A stretch of DNA of 64,000 nucleotides, taken from positions 1-64,000 of the forward strand of contig NZ_SBIU01000004.1 of assembly GCF_004765805.1 (NCBI RefSeq), given 5' to 3'. Under the pieces are notes generated by a model that did no database searches, was not told the DNA's origin, and saw only the letters and a program-made list of their open reading frames with translations. A program made the translations under genes and the position numbers. Source of the DNA: Halorussus halobius. GTDB lineage: Archaea > Halobacteriota > Halobacteria > Halobacteriales > Haladaptataceae. Below are positions 1 through 10,641 of this stretch, one piece after another (positions within the stretch are counted from its first letter, which is position 1; each line of letters starts with the position of its first letter).

Positions 1-29
1 GGATGGTCTCCGGGCAGCGGAGACCATCC
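1..29. repeat. Perfect 12-bp hairpin at the left window edge
   Basis: The first 29 bases form a perfect inverted repeat: GGATGGTCTCCG, a 5-base GGCAG loop, then CGGAGACCATCC. It lies about 350 bases upstream of the PLD-SNF2 helicase gene. It could be a terminator for a gene outside the window, or a mobile-element end hairpin. No T-run follows on the plus strand and no transposase is visible, so its role is open. Confidence 0.7.
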
Positions 30-379
30 CTGAGAATGTAGACTGACTCCCTGCTGACAGACCATGTATCTGTCACAGGCCACCACCTACGAGACAGTGA
101 CGAAATCAGACGGGGCTAAACACGTACGATATTTGTATAGACCTCGAAAAGACGCAACACGGTCCCGCAAAACTACCTCTAACGGCTCTCCGATAAGCGA
201 TGTTTCAGAGAAATCCGGTTTAACATCCATACGCAGGACATCCCAGTGCCAATTAATTAATGTTCTTGAGGGGGGAGACGCTGAGAGGAGGACCAACGCT
301 ATCGGACAACTGTAGGGAGGAGGTACTAATCGCTCCCGACCATTTATCATCCCGCTATGATTCATAATCAGATATCCAG
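30..379. promoter_or_regulatory. Leader region of the PLD-SNF2 helicase gene
   Basis: No convincing gene lies here. A small reading frame at 64-315 has no recognisable domain and an ordinary rather than acidic composition. An AT-rich element (TTTATCAT, about 342-349) sits roughly 31 bases before the ATG at 380, a suitable place for an archaeal TATA box giving a short or absent leader. Confidence 0.4.
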
Positions 380-3300
380 ATGGCAGACTCTCCCTCCCTC
401 CGCGAGTACGATTGGCAGTCGATATACGAGAGTCAACCTAGCGAGGACATCTCCTTCCTCGTAGACGAATTCTATGTTCCGGCATTGGAGCGGAGCAACC
501 GATACGACCGGATTGCAGGATATTTTGATAGCGGCTCTCTAGCTGCCGCTGCCAACGGTATTGAAGCATTCGTTGAGAATGACGGAACGATGCGGCTCGT
601 CGTCGGTGCTCAGTTACAACCGAAGGACCGTCCAGTTCTCGAAGCCCTCGCAGACGATCTCAAGGAATCACTGGAGGATCTGGACGATGAGGAACTCGAC
701 GCACGATTACAGTTACTCGCCTGGCTACTTCGGGAAGATCGCCTTGAAATCAAAATCGCCGTACCAAAGCAAGGCGACTGGGGAATCTTCCATCCAAAGC
801 TCGGAATCTTCTACGACGGCGACGACACGATCTCGTTTGAGGGGAGCATAAACGAAACAGCTGGTGGATGGACTCGAAACTACGAGCGATTCAAAGTTCA
901 TCGCTCGTGGAAGGACGGTCAAGCAGACTACATAGACGGTGATCAGGATTCCTTCAGACGGTTGTGGGAAGACGATCACGAGTTTGTAGACGTATACGAG
1001 CTCCCCGAAGCCCTACGAGAGGAGATTATTGACTGGAAAGCGCCGGACACAGATACAGAGATTCACACCGTCGTCGAGAAGCTCCAGAGCCCAGACGAGC
1101 CGACCCCGGCTGACAAAGGAATGATCTTGGCTGACGGAGCTCAAGCACCTGGTGGACTCCAGCTCGCCGAAGAAGCGAGTACAATTGACCCCTGGCCTCA
1201 CCAACGTGTCGTCTCTGATACAGCGGTCAACACGTATCCGAATTCATTCCTCCTGTGCGACGAGGTCGGCCTAGGGAAGACCATCGAAGTGGGGCTCACC
1301 CTCTCTCGTCTCGGTTTGACTGGTGAACTCGAAAATAGCCTCGTACTCGCTCCCGCCAGCCTCGTTGTTCAGTGGCAGGAAGAACTCTGGGAGAAGTTCA
1401 ATATCAACGCGTACCGATACGAACGGGGAAGCGACTACGACTACGCGTTCATCGACCCGTTCGGGGAAGAGTACCCCGTTCCGGGTGCCGCCGATCTCGA
1501 TATCGACGCCGACCGCAGAGATGAAGCATGGACATCGAGCCCACTGTGGCGGTTCGTTCATACACGAAGCGAGGAATCCGGTCCAACGGTCATCATCATG
1601 TCGTGGCATACAGCTCGTCTCGACGACCGCTGGGACCAAGTCGCGCCTGCCGATGGTGGCGTTCCTCGACGTCGAGGAGACATTCCAGCGGGATGCCGTG
1701 GTCGGGAAACGGAGGAACGCGAGGGTGTCTGGGACGCCGTCGTTGTGGACGAGTCACACAACGCCCGCCGAGGAAGCAATTTCTACAACCTGCTTGAACG
1801 GTTACGTGCCCACACGCACTGCTACTACCTCCTCACGGCGACGCCGATGCAGTTGCACCACAGCGAACTCTACGACCTACTCACGCTACTGGACATCCCC
1901 GAAGAGTGGGACAACCGGGACAAGTTCGTGGAGTTCTTCGAAACTCGGCAGGCACTCTCTAGTGTCCTCACAGGAGGTATCGACCTATCTGGACGCTCGA
2001 CGTCGTCGAAAACCTCTCAAGCAACCTTGGAAGGATCGTTCCAAGATCGGTTCAACAAATCGCCTGAGTATGCTGACCTCGTGCTGGAAGGACTAGTTGA
2101 CGAACTCGGACTGGAAGACGAGGGACGCGGTGTTGCAAAACAACGGCTTCTCCAAGCTTGTACGTTAGCTCAGAGCTACGGCCAACGGTACAGTGACTAT
2201 CGAGAGAAGGTCGATGAGGCGATAGACGAACGTATAGACCCATTCGGTGCGGACGAGGATACGAAACTCAAGCGACTTCTCTATCCCGAACCGGTCCTGG
2301 ATGCTGAGATGATCATCGCCTCCCGTAAGGATCGGTTGGACGCTCTCGACGAACTCAGCGAAGATGGCTGGAAAGTTCTTGAGGACGTGTTCTCCTGGGC
2401 GACTCCAATTGACGCTTGCATCCATAGGAACACCCGTGACACCCTCCGGAAGTACCGGAAGGTCGGATTGCTCGATCAGACAGTGCCAACACGAAAGCCC
2501 AAGCGTCGTCGGATTGAGCTCAACGACGAGACACGGCAGGTCTACGACCGGATCGACGAGTACACCCGGACGTTCTACAAGAAAGCCCAGCAATCGTCCG
2601 AAACTGAGACTCAAGCGATTGGGTTCGTGATGACGACGTATCGCCAACGCTTAACCAGCAGTGTCTACGCAATTTCTCAGAGTCTCTCATCACGGCTTGA
2701 GAAGCTACGGAAGCAGCGAGATGTTTTACAGCGTCGCAAGAGAATTCGGGACGAGGCGGATGAAGACCGTCAGGCAGCACTGAACGCTCTCAGTAACTTT
2801 GACGAGGAGGAGATAGCAGAGATGGAAGATGCCGGTGAGGACGTATTGAACGTCGATCTGACCGAACTTGCCCCAAGCCTCACCGATGAAGGTATCGAGT
2901 TACTGGAAGAAGAAATCGAGGAGTTGGAGTCCTTCATACAGGAGGTCAAGCAGGTTGATAGCGACCCGAAAATGGACCAGCTTTATGAGGATCTCGATAT
3001 GCTGGATCGGCGGGGACGTAACCGGATCATCGTATTCACACAGTATAAGGATACGATGCATTTCATCCGCCGTGAGCTCCGGTGGCGATACGGAGAGAAT
3101 ATCGCTTGCTACTCCGGAGACGGCGGCGAGATGTACGATGAAGATGCAGACACTTGGCGGAACGTCGGGAAGGAAAGAGTAAAGCGAGAATTCGCAGACG
3201 ACGATGGAAATGTAGATATTCTTATATGTACAGATTCAGCTTCAGAGGGCCTGAACCTCCAGGAATGCGGGGCTCTGATCAACTACGATCTGCCGTGGAA

Positions 3301-4324
3301 TCCAATGCGCGTTGAGCAGCGAATCGGCCGTATCGACCGTATTGGACAGCGGTACGACGACGTCATCATTCTGAACTATAGTTACGAAGATACGGTCGAA
3401 TCAGATATCTACGACAGATTAGACGACCGGATTGGATTGTTCGAATACGTCGTCGGGGACATGCAACCCATTCTCTCCGGTGTTGGTTCGAAGATTCGCC
3501 AGGCTACAATGCAAGCGGGTGCAAAATCAGGCACAAAAGAGTACGAAGACCTCGAACAGGACATTGAACAGGATATCGAGGAGCAGCAGCATGAAGACGA
3601 TCCAATCGAGCTCAAGGACTCACTAGCCCATCTTGATAGTGATACACCACTCCGTGACCAGGTGATTCGGGAAGCACGGCTTGATGCGTGGAATACGTAC
3701 TCGCACCCAGACCTCGGAGAAGTGGGCCACCCTGACGAGGCCCGCGAACCGGCGTATTCGGTCGAATCTATTGAATCTGTGCTCACGGAAAACGACAGAC
3801 TCGCCGAACTTGGCATCACGTTCGACCAATTATCTGAGTTGGAAACAGAGTTCGCCTTCGACGATGACTCCCATGCAGCTGGAGTCTATTGCTTACGATC
3901 TTCAGAGGATCTTCCACTGAGTGTTAGGACCGATGAAGGTACCCTGGCAGAAAGCATCGCCGAACAGCACGGAGGAATCGGAATAACATTCTCACCAGAC
4001 ATAGCTGATCAGTATCCGTCACTTCGGTACTTAGCACCTGGCAGCCCGCTGTTCGCATGGCTTTCGACGAAGCTGATGAATGAGGGTGGCGAGCGAGTAC
4101 TATCAACAAGAGCGTTTGGATACGACAATGAACAGAATATTGCTGAGTTATCGGAAGAACCGTGGTTGGTTTGTGGCTGGACGGAAGGTGAAAATGATGG
4201 CTCGCTCGTTTCACTCTCCGACGAGGGGCGTGTAATCGAATCAATAGACTCGGTGGATGAGCTATCAAAGTGGGCCGAACGATTCGCCACTAATCGAACG
4301 AGTGTCTCAGAATGGTCTGATTAA
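380..4324 (+). CDS. PLD-type nuclease / SNF2-family helicase fusion
   Basis: This 1314-residue protein is a likely DNA-translocating defence ATPase. Residues about 25-170 look like a phospholipase D-type HKD domain (H138-x-K140, then S156/N158 in an EGSIN motif), usual in PLD-helicase fusions. An SNF2/RapA-like helicase follows: Walker A DEVGLGKT (294-301), DESH box (457-460), TATP motif III, a long helical insert, then the second RecA lobe with an ASEGLNLQ motif and the terminal [11 protein letters not shown] box (about residues 953-990). The last 250 residues are unassigned. The architecture resembles DrmD-like helicases of DISARM and other single-gene SNF2 defence proteins, but no DrmA or intact DrmB is adjacent. 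It stands alone, followed by about 190 AT-rich bases. All helicase motifs look intact. The substrate is unknown. Confidence 0.85.
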   Translation: MADSPSLREYDWQSIYESQPSEDISFLVDEFYVPALERSNRYDRIAGYFDSGSLAAAANGIEAFVENDGTMRLVVGAQLQPKDRPVLEALADDLKESLEDLDDEELDARLQLLAWLLREDRLEIKIAVPKQGDWGIFHPKLGIFYDGDDTISFEGSINETAGGWTRNYERFKVHRSWKDGQADYIDGDQDSFRRLWEDDHEFVDVYELPEALREEIIDWKAPDTDTEIHTVVEKLQSPDEPTPADKGMILADGAQAPGGLQLAEEASTIDPWPHQRVVSDTAVNTYPNSFLLCDEVGLGKTIEVGLTLSRLGLTGELENSLVLAPASLVVQWQEELWEKFNINAYRYERGSDYDYAFIDPFGEEYPVPGAADLDIDADRRDEAWTSSPLWRFVHTRSEESGPTVIIMSWHTARLDDRWDQVAPADGGVPRRRGDIPAGCRGRETEEREGVWDAVVVDESHNARRGSNFYNLLERLRAHTHCYYLLTATPMQLHHSELYDLLTLLDIPEEWDNRDKFVEFFETRQALSSVLTGGIDLSGRSTSSKTSQATLEGSFQDRFNKSPEYADLVLEGLVDELGLEDEGRGVAKQRLLQACTLAQSYGQRYSDYREKVDEAIDERIDPFGADEDTKLKRLLYPEPVLDAEMIIASRKDRLDALDELSEDGWKVLEDVFSWATPIDACIHRNTRDTLRKYRKVGLLDQTVPTRKPKRRRIELNDETRQVYDRIDEYTRTFYKKAQQSSETETQAIGFVMTTYRQRLTSSVYAISQSLSSRLEKLRKQRDVLQRRKRIRDEADEDRQAALNALSNFDEEEIAEMEDAGEDVLNVDLTELAPSLTDEGIELLEEEIEELESFIQEVKQVDSDPKMDQLYEDLDMLDRRGRNRIIVFTQYKDTMHFIRRELRWRYGENIACYSGDGGEMYDEDADTWRNVGKERVKREFADDDGNVDILICTDSASEGLNLQECGALINYDLPWNPMRVEQRIGRIDRIGQRYDDVIILNYSYEDTVESDIYDRLDDRIGLFEYVVGDMQPILSGVGSKIRQATMQAGAKSGTKEYEDLEQDIEQDIEEQQHEDDPIELKDSLAHLDSDTPLRDQVIREARLDAWNTYSHPDLGEVGHPDEAREPAYSVESIESVLTENDRLAELGITFDQLSELETEFAFDDDSHAAGVYCLRSSEDLPLSVRTDEGTLAESIAEQHGGIGITFSPDIADQYPSLRYLAPGSPLFAWLSTKLMNEGGERVLSTRAFGYDNEQNIAELSEEPWLVCGWTEGENDGSLVSLSDEGRVIESIDSVDELSKWAERFATNRTSVSEWSD

Positions 4325-4516
4325 TTAGACCCTGAGAGTCTTTCACTATTTCAGGCACTACTGCGAATTTACAACCGATTCATCCTGGTGCGACAGCTCT
4401 ATATTCACAACCTTTACCTATTAAATAAAATAATTGATATGACAGTGCTTATAGGTGACCTGCAAAGTTGATTTACCGGGGAAAGGATCATCATCGGGCC
4501 ACGTTACTGTTTGTTC

Positions 4517-5503
4517 ATGCCTTCGGATCGGCTTCGTAGTATCGTCCCGATGTTTGGTGGTGGGACACGGTACGTTGAGACGTTGGATGCGATTCTTGCG
4601 TTCGTTGAAGCGCATCAGCCGACGTCGGATGAACTGGTGGGGTGGCATCGCGGTTCGTTTTCGAATGTGTCGAGTCGGGATTCGATTATGCGGCGGGTGA
4701 GTTATCTTCAGCAGGTCGGGTTTCTTCACCAAGTGAACGAGCAATAAAAGCTCGGTGATGCTGGTCGAGAGTATGTTGAGCAGGGTGATGTGGCGGCGCT
4801 GCTACGAATCATGTGTGATCGAACCGTCGGGTTACGGAGTCTCCTGTATGCGTTGGTTGCTGGTCCGATGACACTCGCAGAGGTGAGTGAGCAGCAGCTC
4901 GATACGCATCCAGAGTTAGGGTGGAGCCGCGGGGAGACGGACATGGCGAAACAGCGGGTGAATTGGCTGCGGAGTATGGAACTCGTCGAGAAGCGCGGCG
5001 ACGAGTATGCGTTGACGGATGATGGCCTGCAGTTCGTTGAGAGCGCGGTGGAGGAGTGGGCCGATTCGGACTGGACACCGTCGGTGAGCGATGCCGGGGT
5101 GCGTGCTGGGACGTACGAAGCGACTGTCCACGCACGGTCGGTCGATCCGGAATTCCGCGCGACAGTACTGTCCCGGCACGACCGTACGTGTCCGGTTTCC
5201 GGGGTGGATCATCCCGGCCTATTAGACGTGGCACATGTCCTGCCGTGGAGCGACTACCCGGAACACAGGGCAGACATTTCGAACGTGTTGGCACTCAGTA
5301 AGACGCATCACGCGGCGTTCGACCGGGAGCTCTTCACTATCGATCAGGACTACCGGCTGTGCGTGAATCCGAGGTTCGAGACCGAGAGTGATGTGCTCCA
5401 ACGGACAATTATCGACCGGGAAGGGGAACGGATCTCGATTCCGGATGATAGCTTGAAGCCGAAGTATGTCGCCCAGCACAATACGGCGCTTGAGTGGGTG
5501 TGA
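4517..5503 (+). pseudogene. HNH endonuclease gene interrupted by an in-frame TAA
   Basis: Two reading frames in the same phase make one gene: 4517-4747 and the continuation to 5503, separated only by TAA at 4745-4747. Translation resumes at once with KLGDAGREYVEQ, a natural continuation of a winged-helix segment. The N-terminal and middle parts look like tandem winged helices. The C-terminal third is an HNH nuclease: Cys-containing lead-in (TCPVSG), DVAHVLPW, then NVLALSKTHHAAFD. This AH...N...HHxxFD pattern is common in haloarchaeal HNH restriction enzymes. The intact protein would be about 328 residues. I chose ATG 4517 over the TTG two codons earlier. The downstream part could start at ATG 4811 or a nearby GTG and still carry the HNH domain, so residual activity is possible. 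A sequencing error cannot be excluded. Confidence 0.75.
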
Positions 5504-5832
5504 GTGGGAGGTCCAAGTCGGATAGTGGTTGAGGTGTTTCAATCAGGCGTGAGGTTTTCTTCATCATGAGGGTCATCTTCGGCAGAATACACGGCTACGG
5601 AGGAGAGGGTCCTCTGACAAAACCAGGAGACGACCGGGCCCGCGTTACTGGTTTAGAGACTCCGACTTTGACAGTCGGTGAGTATCTCCAGTAGTTGGAC
5701 GACAACAGGGACGGGGGGAGGCCTTCGTCCGGGCGTTTCGTGGTGGTGTGACGACGATTGATCTCGCGGAAACCTCTCAACAGGAGGGTTAGACTGATGA
5801 AATGCAGAGATTCCCAGATCGAATCAGGTGGA
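5504..5832. other. Non-coding stretch with a small hairpin
   Basis: No gene with recognisable content. A perfect 6-bp stem (CCGACT, loop TTGAC, AGTCGG) lies at 5662-5678. It separates two broken nuclease genes that run toward each other, so it may hold their terminators or be decayed coding sequence. Confidence 0.35.
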
Positions 5833-6605
5833 TTATTCCCACTCATCTATTAGCGTCTGACCAGGTGCAAAATGGGTTTTCTCGTACTCTTCCATCCGAA
5901 CCCATTCTAATCCATGTTCTCGCAGTAAGTTTTGGATTTTCTCGCCAATGTAAGGGGCGACGAGGATCCCTCGAATTGTAGACTCTTTTGTTTTCTGGAA
6001 ATGCGAGACATATCGGTGGAGTTGATCGACATCTTCGTACTTTGCAGCTGCTGTCTTAATTTCGAGAACTACGTTATTCCCGTCGGAATCGGCAGCAAAG
6101 AAGTCAATACGACCATACGGCGTGCCTCGCTCGTGGCTTATGATTCGAGGTTGTCTTCGATTGTCTCTGGATTCGATTCGATGTACGCGTGCATTTGCTC
6201 TTCAGTCCGGTTCTCAACGAGTGCGGCATCATCGTTGGCCACGTACTGAATTACAAGCACTGGCTCATGGATATCAACTCGAATACTCTCGTTCCTTCCT
6301 TTTGCAGCGTAGATAACGGGAACATCGCTTTCAAGAAAGACTTCAAACGAACTTCGGATACCTTGGCGAGCGACAGCGCGTGCACCACTGGGCCGGTGGA
6401 CGGCGACCGCACCATCTCGTTTGCACAGAATGACGCGGTCCCCCGGACCGATCTCGCCTTCTCGGTTCCCTGTGAATTCAACACTGCAATTGGCGTGGAT
6501 TGTGACGAGATATCCCCGCTCGTGCCCGTTCGAAATGAATTCAACAGGTTCGGCTGGATCAGGCGCTCGCAAGATATTCTCGGTCACTATGACGTAACCT
6601 GACAT
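5833..6605 (-). pseudogene. Frameshifted NucS-type DNA endonuclease
   Basis: The upstream part (6138-6605) encodes a NucS/EndoMS-like N-terminal domain, with the family pattern GDRVILCKRDGAVAVHRPSG. It stops at TAA (6138-6140), just after the IEDNLES segment. In another frame the same strand continues as IISHERGTPYGRIDFFAADS, then VVLEIK, DQLHRYV and RGILVAPYIG, ending at TAA 5833. This is the NucS C-terminal RecB-like nuclease domain with the D and ExK residues and the QxxxY motif. A single missing base near 6141-6150 restores one continuous protein of about 257 residues, the usual NucS length. NucS cleaves mismatched or branched DNA in archaea. This island copy is probably an inactivated paralogue. 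A programmed frameshift or sequencing error is less likely but possible. Confidence 0.85.
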
Positions 6606-6753
6606 CTAACGGTGATATAATCATCGGGTGAACGGTGGATTCTGTTATTTTACATTGGTGATCGGTCGCTAAAACGGTGGGAATGTATATTTGGATCGGA
6701 TCGTGTAAAAAACCTCCCAGAAATAGGTTTAGATCACAGATTGCTATAGAACG

Positions 6754-7491
6754 TTAGTTGATATTTGCGACGGTCCGCCGGTAGGTGTCGTCGAGATCAG
6801 AACCGCCGAGTGCTGTGTAGAGGTCGATGAGGTCTGCGACGTCGCTGAGGCAGTAGTCTTTGAGGAGTTGTGTGAGTTCACGGTGGACCCTGGTATGTTC
6901 GATGCCGGCTTCGACATTTTGCACATATTTGTCGCCGAGGACTTGCCCGATGTGCTTGCCTTGGACAGCTTTCCCATCGATTCCAGAGAGGTAGTTGTCT
7001 GGGAAGTCGTAGTCGTCGTACCAGACGCTGTCGTTGTCGATCCCAGTAAGGTCGTAGACTTTCCAGTCAGGAAGGATGTGCTGGTCGTCCCACAGCTCGG
7101 CTTCGTACTCGTCGGCTGCCGCGAGCGCGACATCAACGTGGTTCTCGAACAATGTTTCTGTGCGTGGGAAGAAGTCTCGGTCGGCACTATCGTCGATGTC
7201 GCGGGCCCAGTTCAGCAAGTGCGTGCCGTCGAACCAGGTACCGTTGTACGTGAGGAGACGATCTACGCTGCGGTCATCACACCACTCGAAGAGGCGGTCG
7301 TAGAGGTCAATCGTATACTGGTCGTTCCAATCGCCGCGCCGGAACAATACTTCGGTATCTGGTGTGTCGTTCAGGTCGCTGGCGTACGCGAGGCTGACAG
7401 CGAAGAATTCGAAGTACTGGGTGTCGTTCGAGTTATCGGGCGGCTCTTCGAACGGGCTCGCGGTTTCGATGTCGATGACAAGTGTGCCCAT
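6754..7491 (-). CDS. DEDDy-type 3'-5' exonuclease (RNase H fold)
   Basis: This 245-residue protein has the three exonuclease motifs of the DnaQ/PolB-exo superfamily: D7-I-E9 near the N-terminus, N83...F87-D88 in TYNGTWFD, and Y213xxxD217 in YCLSDVAD. A single-domain protein of this size without a polymerase resembles the stand-alone YprB/RNase_H_2 group. It probably trims 3' ends of DNA or RNA. It lies between the broken NucS gene (same strand, about 150 bases away) and the divergent EVE/Mrr gene, sharing a 150-base intergenic region with the latter. The motifs look intact. A link to defence is inferred from location only; a repair role is equally possible. Confidence 0.75.
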   Translation of the reverse strand: MGTLVIDIETASPFEEPPDNSNDTQYFEFFAVSLAYASDLNDTPDTEVLFRRGDWNDQYTIDLYDRLFEWCDDRSVDRLLTYNGTWFDGTHLLNWARDIDDSADRDFFPRTETLFENHVDVALAAADEYEAELWDDQHILPDWKVYDLTGIDNDSVWYDDYDFPDNYLSGIDGKAVQGKHIGQVLGDKYVQNVEAGIEHTRVHRELTQLLKDYCLSDVADLIDLYTALGGSDLDDTYRRTVANIN

Positions 7492-7641
7492 CTAAACAGA
7501 CCTCCAGACGTAATGGGTGTCGGACAGTGGCTTGTTTGTTGTGGACGCCGCTCCGGAATTCAGACTGCAGAGTAACCGATAGAATCCCGGTCTACCCCTA
7601 TGATTTTTCTCCTGACCGAGTAGTTATTCATTTACTTACGA

Positions 7642-8988
7642 ATGACGGGGATTGCTATTATTACAGCTGGACGCGAGGACGCCTATCAGGATTATCTGCA
7701 GTCTGTGAAGGGAGGGCATGACCCTGCTGAGTTTGAGGAACATCTTTCTAACGCCGAAGTTGAGGCCGTCACTGATTCAGAGACAGAGAAGGTGCACCTT
7801 TGGGGAACCTCAGTTGATTCGAAGTGGCAGTTCGTGGAGGGTGGGGACATCGCGTTAATCTACCGGGATGGGAGGTACATTGCGCAGGCCACGGTTGTTC
7901 GGACACATGATGATCTCGACCTAGCTGAGCATCTCTGGCGTACTGAGGGGAATCCGTGGGATCCTGAAAGTCCGTGGCGGTATTTGGTGTTCTTGACTGG
8001 TGTGGTGGAGATTGATGTGGATGTCGAGTCGTTCAACGAGCTTGTTGGGTACCAAGATAATTATATCCCGCAGGGGTTCAGTCGGGTGTCGGATTCGCGT
8101 ATCCGCGGCATAGAGGATGCGTATGAGTCCGTTGAAACCGCGGTTAATGAGTTGACAGGGAGCGGTGTCCGAGTTCATGAGTTTGATGAGGAGCCGTCGC
8201 AGGAGGAATCTGAAGAGGAACAGGAACTCGATCTAGGAGAGCGTATCGTTGCGGCGAGTCGGGATGGTGACCAGTATGAGGAGTTGGAAGAGCTTGTCGC
8301 TAAGGCGTTCTCTCGGTTGGGGTTTGAGGCACGGTGGATTGAAGGTGGGGACGATACGGATGTCGAGGTTACGGCACCGATTCATGCGGTCGTTGAAGTG
8401 AAGGCGCGAAGCAGTGGGACGCTGGCATCGCCAGATGCAACGCGAATCCAAGGGCATAAAGAGCGACATTCGGCCGACCAAGCGATTGTGGTTGCACCTG
8501 GCTTCACCCCGGCGGCAATTGAAGATGCGGACCGGCAAGGAATCGTCCTCCTTGCGACCAATCACCTCCAGGCGCTCCTAGAACGGCGTGATGCCTATGG
8601 AATCCCGCCAGAAGCACTCGCAACATATCTCACTGAACCGGGTGCATTCCAAGATGACCGCTTAGATCAGATCGATGATGAACTACGGACTCGTCTCGGT
8701 GGTACGGAGGACTTGCTCGCCGTGATGGAAGCGCTTCAACGAGCAAATCCAGAGGAAGGAACCGCTGACCGGCTCCGCTTGATTTTGAAAGGCATGTACA
8801 ATGAGGAGCGGGTTCCGGACCAGCACGTCATTGAACAGTCGCTCAACCTATTGGCTCACCCAAGCATCCAACTGGCGGAGTACGAAGAGGGACAGTACCA
8901 GCCGACAACAACCAAAGAGAATGCAGAAGTCCTGCTCCGACGGTTCGGGAATCTCATCACCGAAGTTAGTAAGTCAAGCGAAGAGTGA
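7642..8988 (+). CDS. EVE-like reader fused to Mrr-type restriction endonuclease
   Basis: A 448-residue two-domain protein. Residues about 1-175 look like an EVE/PUA-like domain: WGTSVDSKWQFVEGGDIALI followed by AQATVV, then the WRYLVFL strand and a GFSRVSD segment. Such domains flip out and read modified bases. An acidic linker (about 183-200) leads to a PD-(D/E)XK nuclease of Mrr/RE-like type at about 210-320, with D238/D240, E252-V-K254 and a Q-containing helix. The remaining 130 residues are helical and unassigned. The likely job is to cut DNA carrying modified bases, a type IV restriction activity. The ATG follows an AT-rich promoter-like stretch at about 7620-7635. The gene is convergent with the next, with 5 bases between the stops. 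Confidence 0.75.
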   Translation: MTGIAIITAGREDAYQDYLQSVKGGHDPAEFEEHLSNAEVEAVTDSETEKVHLWGTSVDSKWQFVEGGDIALIYRDGRYIAQATVVRTHDDLDLAEHLWRTEGNPWDPESPWRYLVFLTGVVEIDVDVESFNELVGYQDNYIPQGFSRVSDSRIRGIEDAYESVETAVNELTGSGVRVHEFDEEPSQEESEEEQELDLGERIVAASRDGDQYEELEELVAKAFSRLGFEARWIEGGDDTDVEVTAPIHAVVEVKARSSGTLASPDATRIQGHKERHSADQAIVVAPGFTPAAIEDADRQGIVLLATNHLQALLERRDAYGIPPEALATYLTEPGAFQDDRLDQIDDELRTRLGGTEDLLAVMEALQRANPEEGTADRLRLILKGMYNEERVPDQHVIEQSLNLLAHPSIQLAEYEEGQYQPTTTKENAEVLLRRFGNLITEVSKSSEE

Positions 8989-8993
8989 GCCAG

Positions 8994-10226
8994 TCAGAGT
9001 CCGACCGCTTGATTTAGCGTCCACTCGCTCGATAGGACTTCGTCCTTGTCATCGGTCCCACCTTCCGTGAGCAGTCCGATGTGCCGGAGATGGTATTTGA
9101 ATTGAAAGTGAATGCCCGATTTGTACACGGTCGGATCGATAAGGACCGATTCGTCGATGTCACCGTCGGCGGTGAGGATGTCTTCGCGCCTGGATTGGGT
9201 GAAGAAGACTTCCACGGTGAGTGGTTGGTTGATGCGGCAGGCTTCTCGCGCGACGTCGTCGATGGTTGCGGGTTTGATACCGCGTTGGTGGAGGCGTTCG
9301 AGTGCTTCGATGATGAGTTGCGTTGGGTCGTACTGGATGGCGACTGAGCGGGCGAATTGCGCCCAGCGGGATGCGAGGTCGGTGAACGGTGTGGATCGGC
9401 CTTTCCAGGAGGCGAATTCGTCGAGTGCAGCATCGACGGTTCCGTGTTGAGTGCGGGCGAAGCGGACGACTTCTGCGCCGAGGTGCGTGAGTGTCTCTCC
9501 GTCAGGTCGATTGTCGACGAGACCGAGGAGGATAGCGCCGCGACGACCACCAGAGACGCTATTGATCACGTACTCGGAGTAGATGTCAGCGGTGTCGCCA
9601 TCTGCAGCGAGGGCGAGTGCATAGCCGAGGTAGTTCTTCGGGTGATTGACTGGGAAGCTGCCTTCGGTGAGTCGGTGCGTCGTGGCTTGAAACCGGATTG
9701 CGTCGATAGTGGTGGAGAAGTCACCGACGCCGGTGACGCGAGCGGGTTCGATGAGCGTTGCGTCGTACGGGCTTTCGACGCCGATGACACCAATATTTAG
9801 ATCGCGTGCAAGGGCACGTGCCTGATCAGAGATACTCTGTATGGGGGCGGCGACGTACCCGATGTTGACTTCGGACAGGTGGCCGTGCGCTTGATCGATA
9901 CCGGTTCTGACGTCAGCAGCGCTCGGGTCGTTGTTGTGGCCTTTCGCTTCGATGACGGCGACAGGCGTTGTAGTGGCGTCGGCGTTCAAGACTTCGAGGG
10001 CAGGCATCCCGACGCCGAGGAGATCAGGTTCACCGTCGGCAAGACGAATCGTGTTGTACGGTGCGAGACGACGACGCAACTCGTCTGGGATTTCCCACCC
10101 GCCCCAGTTCGGCTTGGTGAATTGGGTTTCCGTGACAGCGTAATGGTCTGAGCTCGTATCGAGATCAGGGTAGAGAGTGTCCTTTGCGGCAGCGAGAACG
10201 GCAGGTTCGGTGAGTGTAGCTGCCAT
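8994..10226 (-). CDS. PD-(D/E)XK nuclease-like protein of unknown specificity
   Basis: This 410-residue protein has a recognisable nuclease core near the N-terminus: GEPDLLG with D68, then VAVIEAKGH with E93 and K95, the D...ExK pattern of restriction-like nucleases. The rest has no family I can name. It contains a FTQSRREDI segment and a C-terminal part that could be helical DNA-binding. The open frame extends 51 codons upstream, but that part is basic and low in acidic residues, unlike haloarchaeal protein, so I chose ATG 10226. The gene runs opposite to the EVE/Mrr gene and is followed on the same strand, further upstream, by the two small genes at 10330-11024. A restriction-like role is inferred. 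Confidence 0.6.
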   Translation of the reverse strand: MAATLTEPAVLAAAKDTLYPDLDTSSDHYAVTETQFTKPNWGGWEIPDELRRRLAPYNTIRLADGEPDLLGVGMPALEVLNADATTTPVAVIEAKGHNNDPSAADVRTGIDQAHGHLSEVNIGYVAAPIQSISDQARALARDLNIGVIGVESPYDATLIEPARVTGVGDFSTTIDAIRFQATTHRLTEGSFPVNHPKNYLGYALALAADGDTADIYSEYVINSVSGGRRGAILLGLVDNRPDGETLTHLGAEVVRFARTQHGTVDAALDEFASWKGRSTPFTDLASRWAQFARSVAIQYDPTQLIIEALERLHQRGIKPATIDDVAREACRINQPLTVEVFFTQSRREDILTADGDIDESVLIDPTVYKSGIHFQFKYHLRHIGLLTEGGTDDKDEVLSSEWTLNQAVGL

Positions 10227-10329
10227 TGCTACAGCCCTTCTCAACCGGTCGTCATTAAATTGGGCCGTGCAGGACGTCAATCCGCCCGAGCACAGATACC
10301 GATTCGAGTGCAGAACGGTGAGAGGTGCG

Positions 10330-10641
10330 CTACTCGTCGTTCGGGTCGTAGATCTTCCGGATCCACGCGCCTTGGGCAAGCTTCAACTGTATCTCTTCGC
10401 CGTCTGGCCAGAGGTTGTCGAAGCCACCGAAGACGTAACCACAGCCTTCGTCAAGCGTGATGTCGTCGTTGAAGACGACGCAGGGGCGTTGGACGTCGCC
10501 GCGGTCGCTGTTGCCGAGCATGACCTTCTGGTGTGGGGTGTGGCTGTTGAGGTCAATGGAGTAGTTGACGAATGCTTTCGTTTTGATGAACCCGTTCGTG
10601 CCGTCGAACTCGTCGATGTGGAGGAACGGTGGGCTGCTCAT
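10330..10641 (-). CDS. Small acidic hypothetical protein, second gene of a pair
   Basis: A 103-residue protein starting at ATG 10641, inside the end of the upstream gene (ATGA overlap at 10638-10641), so the two are translationally coupled. I do not recognise the family. It has short beta-type segments (FLHIDEFDG, CVVFNDDITL) and an aromatic-rich glycine segment (GYVFGGFDN), with no zinc motif or membrane segment. Downstream, 103 bases separate it from the PD-(D/E)XK gene on the same strand, so the three could share a transcript. Confidence 0.6.
   Translation of the reverse strand: MSSPPFLHIDEFDGTNGFIKTKAFVNYSIDLNSHTPHQKVMLGNSDRGDVQRPCVVFNDDITLDEGCGYVFGGFDNLWPDGEEIQLKLAQGAWIRKIYDPNDE

Noticed and set aside
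5932..6602. Plus-strand frames opposite the NucS-like gene
   Set aside because: The minus strand gives recognisable NucS domains in two frames; the plus frames have no similarity to anything.
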